NCBI GenBank assembly: GCA_002428995.1
Contig: DIYJ01000018.1
Location: forward strand, 1-64,000
From: Flavobacteriales bacterium UBA6057
GTDB taxonomy: Bacteria > Bacteroidota > Bacteroidia > Flavobacteriales_G > Salibacteraceae
Direction of reading: 5' to 3'
Length of the DNA: 64,000 nucleotides
Both the position numbers and the translations under genes were made by a program. The notes beneath the pieces were generated by a model that worked only from the letters and a program-made list of their open reading frames with translations, was not told where the DNA came from and did no database searches. Shown one piece after another: positions 16,282-23,610 of this stretch; within the stretch, counting starts at the first letter, position 1; each line of letters begins with the position of its first letter.

Positions 16282-16692
16282 CTATTTTTTGATGCTCTGA
16301 GAAGAAGATGAAGACTTCTGAGCTCCTGACTTTTCTGGAGTCATCGTAGCCTTCATTTTAGCTCCTGAAGAGGACTTTTCCATGCTCTTATGGTTGTGAT
16401 CTTCACCACACTTGTGCTCACCTGATTTGCCTTCCCCACATTTTCCTTCACCGCACTTGTGTTCTGCAGACTTGCTGTCGGCTGCTTTTTCTTCACCGCA
16501 CTTTGCTTCGAACGATTTCACACCCTCAACGGAATTGTCGAGCAATTCGCTGCGAAGCTGAGCTCCATTGCCCAGATCATCATAGCTGAACATTTCAGCT
16601 GCATTTACTGAACCTACTGTAAAGAGCGCTCCTGAAAGGATTGTACCTGTGATCATCGCGCCAACGCTTCTTTTCTTCGTCTTGTTTTCCAT
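16282..16692 (-). CDS. Secreted KCG-repeat precursor peptide (HvfA/bufferin-like RiPP)
   Basis: A 136-residue protein with a Sec-type signal (SVGAMITGTILSGALFTVGS, cleavage after VNA near residue 31). A leader-like segment (DDLGNGAQLRSELLD) follows, then seven five-residue units starting at Lys 64: KCGEE, KAADS, KSAEH, KCGEG, KCGEG, KSGEH, KCGED. The only cysteines are 65, 80, 85 and 95, all in phase. His-rich HNHK follows, then a Ser/Lys-rich tail. In known systems EGKCG-type cysteines are changed by the neighbouring MNIO into copper-binding groups, and the product stays in the periplasm or is released. The gene sits directly between the regulators and the MNIO. The product structure here is inference. 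Confidence 0.85.
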   Translation of the reverse strand: MENKTKKRSVGAMITGTILSGALFTVGSVNAAEMFSYDDLGNGAQLRSELLDNSVEGVKSFEAKCGEEKAADSKSAEHKCGEGKCGEGKSGEHKCGEDHNHKSMEKSSSGAKMKATMTPEKSGAQKSSSSSQSIKK

Positions 16693-16754
16693 AATTGAGA
16701 TTGATTTGGTAAACGTTGAAGATAATAAAGAAAGCTCCTTACGAGCGCACTCAA

Positions 16755-16988
16755 TTATTTCAATCCTGACTGGTTCACTTTTTCCTGCATCGCCTTCTTC
16801 TCGGCCTCTGTGAGCTCCGCTTTCTCGGATCTCTGAAAGCTAATATTCAGGAAATTGCTATTCCTCACGAACGCTTTGCAGTTCTTGCAAATGAAGAGGT
16901 GGAAAGCAAGCTCCCAACGTTGCATGCGGGTCAGCTTTCCTTCTTCCTTCTTCGAACTTAAATGTGTGGCTTCCTTACAGCTAATCAT
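16755..16988 (-). CDS. Small zinc-finger protein, putative anti-sigma factor
   Basis: A 77-residue soluble protein beginning MISCKEATHLSS, with HLFICKNCKAF at residues 29-39. The C..H..HxxxCxxC arrangement is the signature of zinc-binding anti-sigma (ZAS) domains, although no membrane segment follows. Its ATG overlaps the stop of the ECF sigma gene by four bases, the classical arrangement for a sigma/anti-sigma pair. Soluble relatives such as RsrA and ChrR respond to thiol oxidation or metals. A similar trigger would suit an operon that makes a metal-binding peptide. The assignment rests on motif and position only. Confidence 0.7.
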   Translation of the reverse strand: MISCKEATHLSSKKEEGKLTRMQRWELAFHLFICKNCKAFVRNSNFLNISFQRSEKAELTEAEKKAMQEKVNQSGLK

Positions 16989-17542
16989 GTTACGCCTTTA
17001 CCTTGTAGGCAATCCTGCAAAGCAAGCTTTGCTCTGTGGATCAAAACCCAGTAATTGGAAGCTGAAATGTCAAGTTCCTTACAAATGTCTTCAGAATCCT
17101 TCTGTTCGAGGTATTTCAGGGTAAACGCTGCGTTCTGCTTGTCAGGCAATGCATCCTTACAGTCGGACAGGGAGGAGTAAAATTCGTTGGAGAGAGCCAG
17201 TCTGTCTGCGTTCCACTGCTGTGGAGCAGCTCCCTTCTTCCAGTGCCCCTTTTCGGTAAAGTGCACATCGTCATCATCCTGGTCAGGGCCTAACTTGGAG
17301 AAGGCCACTTCACTTTTCTTTTTGAAGTGATCCAGAATGCGCGATCGAAGGACAAGGTAAAGCCAGTTTTTTTCAGAAAGCTCACCCCGGTATTGATCCT
17401 TCGAGCGGAAAGCCACAAGGAAACTCTCCTGAACGAGGTCCTTAGCTAACTCACGATCGTTTACCCTCGTTTGTGCATAGGACAGAAGCATGTCCCCGTA
17501 GGTTGCTACCCAATGCTCAGGATTCAGCTGGTGTTTTCCCAT
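16985..17542 (-). CDS. ECF-type RNA polymerase sigma factor
   Basis: A 185-residue sigma-70 family protein of the ECF size class. Region 2 is visible as ELAKDLVQESFLVAFRSKD with NWLYLVLRSRILDHFKKK. Region 4 is LPDKQNAAFTLKYLEQKDSE followed by ICKELDISASNYWVLIHRAK, the helix-turn-helix that reads the -35 element. An acidic linker with DQDDDD joins them. The ATG at 17542 is favoured; an in-frame start at 17575 would add 11 hydrophobic residues. It overlaps the anti-sigma candidate by four bases and heads the precursor/MNIO operon, so it probably controls that operon and itself. Confidence 0.85.
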   Translation of the reverse strand: MGKHQLNPEHWVATYGDMLLSYAQTRVNDRELAKDLVQESFLVAFRSKDQYRGELSEKNWLYLVLRSRILDHFKKKSEVAFSKLGPDQDDDDVHFTEKGHWKKGAAPQQWNADRLALSNEFYSSLSDCKDALPDKQNAAFTLKYLEQKDSEDICKELDISASNYWVLIHRAKLALQDCLQGKGVT

Positions 17543-17610
17543 TGGCGTCAAAAGAATGAAAAATGGCAGGATCAACTCCTGCCAAATCCAATCTTATTCT
17601 GCTAGTTCTA

Positions 17611-17982
17611 TTATTCTTGAGCTCTTCTGGCTCGCATCTCTTTTCTGCGTTCTTTTTTCATGGCTTGATATTTTTTCTGCTGATCAGCGTTCAGCACTGC
17701 CATGATTTTCTTGTCGGTTTCCTGCCGCATTTCCCGATGCTGAGCGCGCTCCTCCTCTGAAACCTGTCCATCGGCATGCGCCATGTCCATCCGATCCCGG
17801 TTTTCCTTCATGATCTGCTTGATTTGTTGCGCCTGATCATTGGATAGATTAAGCTCTTGCTGCATTTTGGTGAAATGCTCTTTGTGATTGCGTTCGGGGT
17901 GATCGTGGTGACCTCTCTGGGCCAGCGCTCCGGTGATGCTAAAAGCACACAGAACGAACAATGTGAGAATCTGCTTTTTCAT
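17611..17982 (-). CDS. Spy/CpxP-like periplasmic protein
   Basis: A 123-residue protein with a signal peptide (ILTLFVLCAFSITGALAQ). The mature part is helical and highly charged: His-rich RGHHDHPERNHKEHF first, then the LTxxQ-like LNLSNDQAQQIKQIMKENRD and a second copy, VLNADQQKKYQAMKKERRKE. Spy/CpxP proteins are periplasmic chaperones or stress sensors, and some relatives bind metals such as zinc or copper. It ends 68 bases upstream of the sigma factor ATG on the same strand and may share its transcript. The N-terminal His cluster fits a metal-stress setting. Confidence 0.75.
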   Translation of the reverse strand: MKKQILTLFVLCAFSITGALAQRGHHDHPERNHKEHFTKMQQELNLSNDQAQQIKQIMKENRDRMDMAHADGQVSEEERAQHREMRQETDKKIMAVLNADQQKKYQAMKKERRKEMRARRAQE

Positions 17983-18103
17983 GGTTGTTGTTTTCTTTCG
18001 AAACGCACAATTGCTGCCACGTTTCTATGACTTAACAGCTTTTGGCGTTTTCAGATTGGAAAGGTAAAAAACTGACGTGCTATTTATCGGCTACTTTTGA
18101 ACC

Positions 18104-18412
18104 TTGAAACGGATCGCAGCGTCCATATTTCTTTTGCTTTTCACGGTAGTTCTGCTGCCGAAGCAGTGGTTGCACCATTGCCACGCTCAAGAACATCATT
18201 GTGACTCTGATGGACTCCACCTTGATAATCCCTCAGATCATTCAGCTTGCCACATCTGCGATTATCAGTTTTCCTCATCGGAACCTTTTCAGAATTTCTC
18301 ATCGGATGATGTGCGACCTGTAGGTGAGGCCTGCATCGGAGAGCTTCCAAAACGCTTGACTGCTGGGAAGTTCCGCGGGTTGAGTTTACGCGGTCCACCA
18401 GTCTTTTCCTGA
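18104..18412 (+). CDS. Small HxC/CxxC/RGPP family protein
   Basis: A 102-residue exported protein read from a TTG at 18104, since no ATG precedes the signal-like stretch (IAASIFLLLFTVVLLP). The mature part has LHHCHAQEHHCD, a CHICDYQF CxxC motif and the C-terminal LRGPPVFS. This combination matches a small Bacteroidota family described by HYC, CC and PP motifs that often stands beside TonB-dependent receptors. The His/Cys spacing suggests metal binding at the envelope. It precedes the receptor gene by 45 bases and diverges from the Spy-like gene. A putative TACTTTTG box at 18092 is too close to the start to be certain. Confidence 0.65.
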   Translation: MKRIAASIFLLLFTVVLLPKQWLHHCHAQEHHCDSDGLHLDNPSDHSACHICDYQFSSSEPFQNFSSDDVRPVGEACIGELPKRLTAGKFRGLSLRGPPVFS

Positions 18413-18457
18413 TCAGAAGCACCACCCATTTCAATTCTTAGTCATCCAATTCTATCC

Positions 18458-20773
18458 ATGAAATTGTTTCTCTGGCTATCGGCTTTGCTGATGGCTTCCC
18501 ATTTGCTGGCGCAAGAGTCTTGCAAGCTGGTCGTTACCGGGAAGGTGATAGACGAGCATGATGGGAAGCCCTTGTCCTTTGCCGACTTGCTGGTGCTTGA
18601 CTCAGGGGCGGGCACAACTACTTCGGAAAAAGGAGAGTTCCGTCTGGATGGAGTATGTCCCGGGGAGATTACGATCCGAGTCTCACACATCGGGTGCGAA
18701 TCTCAGGAACAGACTTTCAGCGTTGTCGCTGATACGGTGGTCAGTTTCTTTTTGGAGCACCACACCCAGTTCCTGGAAATGGTAGAAGTGGAGGCGACAA
18801 AACCTCATGAGGATATTGCCGGTCGAACGGAGTTGGCCTTGGAAAAAATACAGCGCAATGAAGGGCAGTCGCTGGCCGAATTGCTCGATGATCTGCAAGG
18901 AGTTCAATCCATGAAAAACGGGGGCAACATTGCCAAGCCCATGATTCATGGTTTGCACAGCAACCGTATCGTGATTGTGCATCAGGACACAAGGGTGGAA
19001 GGGCAGCAATGGGGAGGGGAACATGCTCCTGAACTAGACCCTTTCACAACCGAAGAATTGGAAGTAGTACAAGGAGCAAGCAGTCTGCGCTATGGACCGG
19101 AAGCTTTAGCCGGTGTGATCATTTCCAAGTCTTCTTCCCTCGTGGGAGACACAGCGCTGAATGGATGGCTTCATATGGGAGGCGCAAGCAACGGAAGGCG
19201 TGGAGCGCTTGCTGGAAAGGTGCAAGGAGCTTTTCACAAGCGAATACCGCTCTTTTTCCAGTTGCAGGGCAGCTTGAGCCGAGGTGGTGACCTTCGAGCA
19301 CCCAATTACTACCTTGATAATACGGGCAATTACGAGCGGAACTGGCAGGCCAGATTATCCTTTGGAAAGCCAAAACTTGGCATGGAAGCTCATTATGCCC
19401 AGTTTAACACAGATCTTGGAATCCTTTCGTACGCACATATTGGAAACCTAACCGATTTAGAGCGCGCCATCGAATTGGAAATTCCGATTGGTGAAACGGA
19501 GGAATTCAGTTACGAAATCGGTCGGCCGAACCAACACGTAGAACACGAGCTCACCGCTTGGAAAGGCTGGTGGAGGCCATTGCTGGGCACAAAGATCGAA
19601 GCGAATGTTTCTCGTCAGTATAACCTTCGTCAGGAATTTGATCGAAGTATTTTCTCGGGCGAAGATCCTGACCTGCAATACGAGATCACTACCTGGCAGG
19701 GAGATGTGAACCTGGAACATCGCTGGTCAGCTGAGTTGAAAACTGAGCTGGGCGCTGCAGGACAGTCTCAGGCGAATACCATCGAAGGGCGCTTTTTCAT
19801 TCCGAACTTCCAGAGTTACCAGATTGGAGGATATGCCATTCAGCACGTTCAATTTTCGTCATGGGAAATGGAGGTAGGTGTGCGCTTTGATCAGAAGTGG
19901 CTGCAGGCATTTATGTTTCGGGAAGATACACTCTATGAGCCGGAACTTACCTTTTCCGGGTTCTCATGGAATCTGGGATTTGGGTATTTCGGAGACTTGT
20001 GGAAGTTCAGCAGCAACGTGGCGCGTGGTTGGCGTGCTCCGGCCATCAATGAGCTATACAGTGCCGGTTTGCATCACGGAACTGCTTCGGTCGAATTTGG
20101 AAACGAGAATTTGATAGAAGAGCGTCTGTTCAGCTGGACCAATCAGTTTACCGTTCGAAACCTTCAGGTTCTGGGTAGGCCGCTGAAGGGAAGTGTTACC
20201 GGCTACGTCAATTACTTCGATCAGTTCATTTACCTCGTTCCAACATTGGAGGCGACACTTACCATTCGGGGAGCCTTTCCAACTTTCGAGTATTTACCAA
20301 CAGAAGCTCTTTTTCGTGGAGTTGATTTTAATGCGGAGTACGAGTTGGCGCGATCGGTTTCCCTGCAGTTGGGAGGTGAGGTGGTGCGCGCCAGCAACCC
20401 GACATCCGGAGAAGACTTGTTGTTTATTCCCGCTGATCGATTTGATCTGGGACTGGTGTTCGGGCCGGGCAAGCGCAAGGATGCACCTTACTTAGGTGTT
20501 GGTGCTACCGGAGTGGTCACCCAAACACGCTATCCGCGGGATGTTGATTACGCCCCGCCTCCAGAAGGTTATGTTCTGGCCAACGCTGAAATAGGTGGTA
20601 CTTTTCATCTTTCGAGCACTTCCTTCATTTTCTCTTTCCGGGTTGAAAATGTGGCCAATACGGCCTACCGTTCCTACATCAATCGCCTGCGCTACTTTGC
20701 GGATGAGCCAGGCAGGAACTTCATCTTCTCGCTGAGGGTACCTTTTAGCACCGCGAGAAAGCAATCCAACTAA
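18458..20773 (+). CDS. TonB-dependent receptor with carboxypeptidase-regulatory-like domain
   Basis: A 771-residue outer-membrane receptor. After a signal peptide (LWLSALLMASHLLAQ) comes a CarboxypepD-reg-like domain (VTGKVIDEHDGKPLSFADLL, about residues 26-105). The plug follows (EGQSLAELLDDLQGVQSMKN.., PMIHGLHSNRIVIVHQ, LEVVQGASSLRYGPEALAGVI), then a 22-strand-type barrel with NEQ/NPNL-like elements (GWRAPAINELYSAGLHHG, NLIEERLFSW) and a final aromatic-rich strand (GRNFIFSLRVPF). Such receptors import metal complexes or other ligands. Given the small His/Cys protein just upstream and the divergent MNIO operon, a metal chelate (possibly copper) is a reasonable guess. Confidence 0.85.
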   Translation: MKLFLWLSALLMASHLLAQESCKLVVTGKVIDEHDGKPLSFADLLVLDSGAGTTTSEKGEFRLDGVCPGEITIRVSHIGCESQEQTFSVVADTVVSFFLEHHTQFLEMVEVEATKPHEDIAGRTELALEKIQRNEGQSLAELLDDLQGVQSMKNGGNIAKPMIHGLHSNRIVIVHQDTRVEGQQWGGEHAPELDPFTTEELEVVQGASSLRYGPEALAGVIISKSSSLVGDTALNGWLHMGGASNGRRGALAGKVQGAFHKRIPLFFQLQGSLSRGGDLRAPNYYLDNTGNYERNWQARLSFGKPKLGMEAHYAQFNTDLGILSYAHIGNLTDLERAIELEIPIGETEEFSYEIGRPNQHVEHELTAWKGWWRPLLGTKIEANVSRQYNLRQEFDRSIFSGEDPDLQYEITTWQGDVNLEHRWSAELKTELGAAGQSQANTIEGRFFIPNFQSYQIGGYAIQHVQFSSWEMEVGVRFDQKWLQAFMFREDTLYEPELTFSGFSWNLGFGYFGDLWKFSSNVARGWRAPAINELYSAGLHHGTASVEFGNENLIEERLFSWTNQFTVRNLQVLGRPLKGSVTGYVNYFDQFIYLVPTLEATLTIRGAFPTFEYLPTEALFRGVDFNAEYELARSVSLQLGGEVVRASNPTSGEDLLFIPADRFDLGLVFGPGKRKDAPYLGVGATGVVTQTRYPRDVDYAPPPEGYVLANAEIGGTFHLSSTSFIFSFRVENVANTAYRSYINRLRYFADEPGRNFIFSLRVPFSTARKQSN

Positions 20774-20775
20774 TC

Positions 20776-21198
20776 TCAGGATTGCTCCACCCTTTTTTTC
20801 AAAGCTTCATTCATGGCCTCGAAACCGGGCTTGGTCTCCGTCTTGAGCATTTTCTTGAAAAGAGGAACCAGTAAACCTTTGAACTGCTCGGTATGGTGGA
20901 AGGTAGTTGAGCCATCAGCATTCTCTTCCACACGGAATCCGTGCTGACCGTCAAACAACCCTTTTACCCATAGATGGCCAAGCCATGCGAACTCTTTTCC
21001 AGGGTTCCAGATCACAATGGTTGGTGTGAACTTCATTCCGGGAAGTTGCGCGCTGAGCTTGTTTCCCATTCCAAGTTCACCTTGCAGGGACGTGACGAAT
21101 GGATTCCATTCCGGGTAGTCTTCCGTTTTGGTAAGGGTCTTCCAAACCGCTTCTGGTTTGGCGTGGATTAGAATACTGGTTTTGATCTCGAATGCCAT
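20776..21198 (-). CDS. SRPBCC domain protein
   Basis: A 140-residue START/Bet v1-like (SRPBCC) protein: FEIKTSILIHAKPEAVWKTL, TEDYPEWNPFVTSL, then GMKFTPTIVIWNPGKEFAWL and FRVEENADGSTTFHHTEQFK. The fold forms a hydrophobic pocket for lipids or aromatic compounds. No ligand can be named. It lies 66 bases downstream of the Crp-like regulator on the same strand, which suggests control by or together with that regulator. The gene is convergent with the TonB receptor, with two bases between the stops. Confidence 0.8.
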   Translation of the reverse strand: MAFEIKTSILIHAKPEAVWKTLTKTEDYPEWNPFVTSLQGELGMGNKLSAQLPGMKFTPTIVIWNPGKEFAWLGHLWVKGLFDGQHGFRVEENADGSTTFHHTEQFKGLLVPLFKKMLKTETKPGFEAMNEALKKRVEQS

Positions 21199-21264
21199 GT
21201 TGTACTTGTTTGTGGATTAGAAGACAAAACTGCGGAGGACGTAATTCTCCGTGCTTGACATAGA

Positions 21265-21843
21265 TCAAGAAAGCGACCTTCTGCGAATTCGACTCATCGT
21301 TTCCGGTGTCATTCCCAGCATGGAGGAGATGAATTGCAAGGGAACATGGTTGAATAACTCTTGCTTGTGTTCAAACAAATGATCATAGCGCTCTTCGGCC
21401 GACATGGATAAAAAGGAGTAGACCCGGTCTTCTAGGAAGAGAAAGCACTTGGCGAGAAAGAGCTTCTCCAGGTGTGGCCATTCAGGAACCAATTGACCGA
21501 TGCGTTGGTAATCGGCTCGGCTGATGGAATAGAGTTCACAGTCCGTCAATGCTTCAATGTTCCAGCGTGCGGGTGTATTGAATACCAGACTGGAAAGATC
21601 AGTCACAAACTCACCGGCTGAGGAAATGTATTGGGTGACCTCTTTGCCGTCAGAGTAGTTGAAAATTCGCATGTAGCCATTGCTGATAAAGCTCAGGCTC
21701 TTGCAGGCTTTTCCAGCGGTCGCGAAGGAAGTGCCCTTCTCCATCTTTTCCCGGATGAAAAACTCAGACATGGTTTGAAGGTGTGTTTGTTCAACACTGA
21801 AGTAGCTTTCGAGGTACTGTTCCAGTTCTGTCATATGCGGCAA
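21265..21843 (-). CDS. Crp/Fnr family transcriptional regulator
   Basis: A 192-residue cyclic-nucleotide-binding-fold regulator. The N-terminal jelly roll spans about residues 20-120 (FATAGKACKSLSFISNGYMR, then YISSAGEFVTDLSSLVF and ALTDCELYSISRADY). The C-terminal helix-turn-helix is short, with FISSMLGMTPETMSRIRR as recognition region. This form is typical of Bacteroidota Crp-like proteins that lack the cAMP-binding Arg-Ser pair. The start may be Met 1 or Met 4 (MTELEQY). It is flanked on the same strand by trmN6 (8 bases upstream) and the SRPBCC gene. Confidence 0.85.
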   Translation of the reverse strand: MPHMTELEQYLESYFSVEQTHLQTMSEFFIREKMEKGTSFATAGKACKSLSFISNGYMRIFNYSDGKEVTQYISSAGEFVTDLSSLVFNTPARWNIEALTDCELYSISRADYQRIGQLVPEWPHLEKLFLAKCFLFLEDRVYSFLSMSAEERYDHLFEHKQELFNHVPLQFISSMLGMTPETMSRIRRRSLS

Positions 21844-21851
21844 GATGAGGC

Positions 21852-22565
21852 CTACAGGTAAAGGTAGAACGGGTGCAGCAACCGGGTCGCTATTTCTGAA
21901 TAGGAATTATGTTCCTGGTAGATACTCCATTGTTCTTCGAGCAATTCTCCGGGTTCCAAGGAAAGGCAGCTCATAAAGCGATGGACCGGCTTGGTTGGCA
22001 GAGGAGAGAGGTATGCCAATCGCTGCTCATTCCATCCCGTAGCTTTTGAGATAGAAAGAAAGTCTTCCCTGCGCTCTATGGGTAAGATGATGGAAAACCT
22101 TCCGCCAGGGCTAAGAAGCTGGCTTGAAAGATGGAGGAGTGTTTGCAGCGAAAGTGTGCTCTCATGACGAGCGTTTGTGCTGCGCGGATCTTCATTGAGG
22201 GTAGAGCCTGTGAAAAAAGGCGGATTGGAAACGATCAGGTCAAATCTCATCGGTTCAGATGCTGTAAACTGTTGTAACGTAGCTTGTTGCAGCTTCATTC
22301 GATTGTCCCAGGGGCCTTGAGAGATGTTCTCATTTGCTTGCGCAGCACTTGCAGGATCAGGCTCAATGGCAATGATTTCGGAGTGCTCCGTGCGCTGCGC
22401 CAGCATCAGGGCGATCATTCCCGTTCCTGAGCCAATATCCAGAATACGATTTGCACCCTCAATGGGCGTCCAGGCTCCGAGCAGACAACCGTCTGTACCA
22501 ACCTTGAAGGCACACCGATCCTGATGAATGGTGAATTGCTTGAACTGAAAGTGTTGATTGGGCAT
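21852..22565 (-). CDS. trmN6: tRNA1(Val) (adenine(37)-N6)-methyltransferase
   Basis: A 237-residue class I methyltransferase of the TrmN6/YfiC family. It has the FKVGTDGCLLGAW opening, motif I LDIGSGTGMIALMLAQR, acidic IAIEPD, and the NPPFF motif (SNPPFFTGSTLNEDPRS) that marks N6-adenine methylation. LPIERREDF and PVHRFMSCLSL further down match the family. It methylates A37 of tRNA-Val in E. coli. Eight bases separate it from the Crp-like gene downstream. Upstream lies a family B repeat. Confidence 0.88.
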   Translation of the reverse strand: MPNQHFQFKQFTIHQDRCAFKVGTDGCLLGAWTPIEGANRILDIGSGTGMIALMLAQRTEHSEIIAIEPDPASAAQANENISQGPWDNRMKLQQATLQQFTASEPMRFDLIVSNPPFFTGSTLNEDPRSTNARHESTLSLQTLLHLSSQLLSPGGRFSIILPIERREDFLSISKATGWNEQRLAYLSPLPTKPVHRFMSCLSLEPGELLEEQWSIYQEHNSYSEIATRLLHPFYLYL

Positions 22566-22602
22566 TGTAATCAGCTGTCAGCTACTAGCTATCAGCTATC
22601 AG
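22563..22602. repeat. Family B repeat between pnp and trmN6
   Basis: CAGCTGTCAGCTACTAGCTATCAGCTATCAGTGG: four loose copies of the AGCTATCAGC word directly upstream of trmN6 and downstream of the phosphorylase gene. Confidence 0.6.
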
Positions 22603-22640
22603 TGGCGCGCTAATGGCTTCTGGCTTGGGTTTGGCCTTGA

Positions 22641-23459
22641 TTATAGTTGTGCGATCACCTCTTTGAAAAGCGCGATCAGACGCACCTCTGCTTTTCCGGC
22701 TACTTCTATGATTTCCGGAATGTTGATCGGCTGCAAGTTGTCAGGATCGCATTCATCGGTTAAAACCACCACAGAGGCGCAGGGCATCGACCCATGATTA
22801 GCCACGATCACTTCTGGAACGGTGCTCATTCCCACAGCATCTGCTCCAATGCGATGAAGGAAGCGATACTCAGCAGCTGTCTCCAACATGGGGCCCATCA
22901 CAGAGACATAAACACCCTCTCGCAACTCAATGCCTTGCTTCTGAGCCTCAGCGCGAATGATCCCGTTCATGTGCTTGGAATAAGCTTCACTCATGTCCGG
23001 AAAGCGCGGGCCAAGTTCTTCGTGGTTTTTACCAATCAGTGGATTATCCGGCAGCAGGTTGATGTGATCAGTGATCATCATCAAATCACCTTTTTTCCAC
23101 TTCAGGTTCATGCCTCCGGCAGCCCCGGAGAGCAGCAATTGCTTCACACCCATCGCTTTCATCACGCGAATTGGAAAAGTGATCTGCTTCATGGAATAAC
23201 CTTCGTAGAAGTGGAAACGGCCCTGCATCGCCATCACACGCTTGCCCGCCAGATCGCCAATGATCAGCTTGCCGGAGTGAGACTCAACCGTAGCTTCAGG
23301 GAAGTGTGGGATGTCAGCATAGTCTACCGTAGTCGCATTGGTGATTTCGTCCGCGAGCTTTCCAAGCCCGGTGCCCAACACGATTCCAACTTCTACTGAT
23401 TCAATTTCAAGACCCGAAAGATGGTCCTTCGCTTCAGCTATTTGCCCAAGTAAATCCAT
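22641..23459 (-). CDS. punA: Purine-nucleoside phosphorylase (PNP-I, trimeric type)
   Basis: A 272-residue trimeric purine nucleoside phosphorylase. Phosphate and substrate sites are visible as GIVLGTGLGKLADEI, SHSGKL, GRFHFYEGY, LLLSGAAGGMN, MITDHINL, GPMLETAAEYRFL, DAVGMSTVPE and VLTDECDP. It cleaves inosine, guanosine and their deoxy forms to the base plus (deoxy)ribose-1-phosphate in purine salvage. An exact TATGTTTG box ends five bases before the ATG, so the transcript may be leaderless or nearly so. It follows a family A element behind the VWA-like gene. Confidence 0.92.
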   Translation of the reverse strand: MDLLGQIAEAKDHLSGLEIESVEVGIVLGTGLGKLADEITNATTVDYADIPHFPEATVESHSGKLIIGDLAGKRVMAMQGRFHFYEGYSMKQITFPIRVMKAMGVKQLLLSGAAGGMNLKWKKGDLMMITDHINLLPDNPLIGKNHEELGPRFPDMSEAYSKHMNGIIRAEAQKQGIELREGVYVSVMGPMLETAAEYRFLHRIGADAVGMSTVPEVIVANHGSMPCASVVVLTDECDPDNLQPINIPEIIEVAGKAEVRLIALFKEVIAQL

Positions 23460-23463
23460 GCGG

Positions 23464-23471
23464 CAAACATA
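23464..23471 (-). promoter_or_regulatory. Bacteroidota -7 box (TATGTTTG) before the phosphorylase gene
   Basis: An exact TAnnTTTG match on the minus strand whose expected start site falls at or next to the ATG at 23459. No convincing -33 TTG element is at ideal spacing, as the upstream sequence is repeat. Confidence 0.4.
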
Positions 23472-23608
23472 AGGTTGATTAGATGATCAGATAATCAGAC
23501 AATCAGACAATCAGATAATTGGGTGATCAGATGATGGAGTCATTCAGACTTCGTTTTCACCATCCAGCGGTCATCATCTAACGATCTAATCAACTAATCA
23601 TCTGATCG
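23470..23608. repeat. Family A palindromic element, full copy
   Basis: The left arm, GTTGATTAGATGATCAGATA, continues as ATCAGACAATCAGACAATCAG (23475-23530). The right arm is ATCATCTAACGATCTAATCA then ACTAATCATCTGATCG (23572-23608). About 45 unrelated bases lie between. The arms are inverted copies of each other and match those at 12907-13066, including the position behind a stop codon and before the next gene on the same strand. Confidence 0.75.
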
Positions 23609-23610
23609 TA

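Noticed and set aside
14659..16692. Methanobactin biosynthesis locus
   Set aside because: A DUF692 enzyme is present, but the partner is DUF2063 rather than MbnC, and the precursor is a long KCG-repeat protein with a Sec signal, unlike short MbnA peptides.
22558..22797. Small plus-strand frame overlapping the family B repeat and the phosphorylase 3' end
   Set aside because: It translates the repeat (LLAISYQW) and then antisense phosphorylase sequence. No family or start signal.
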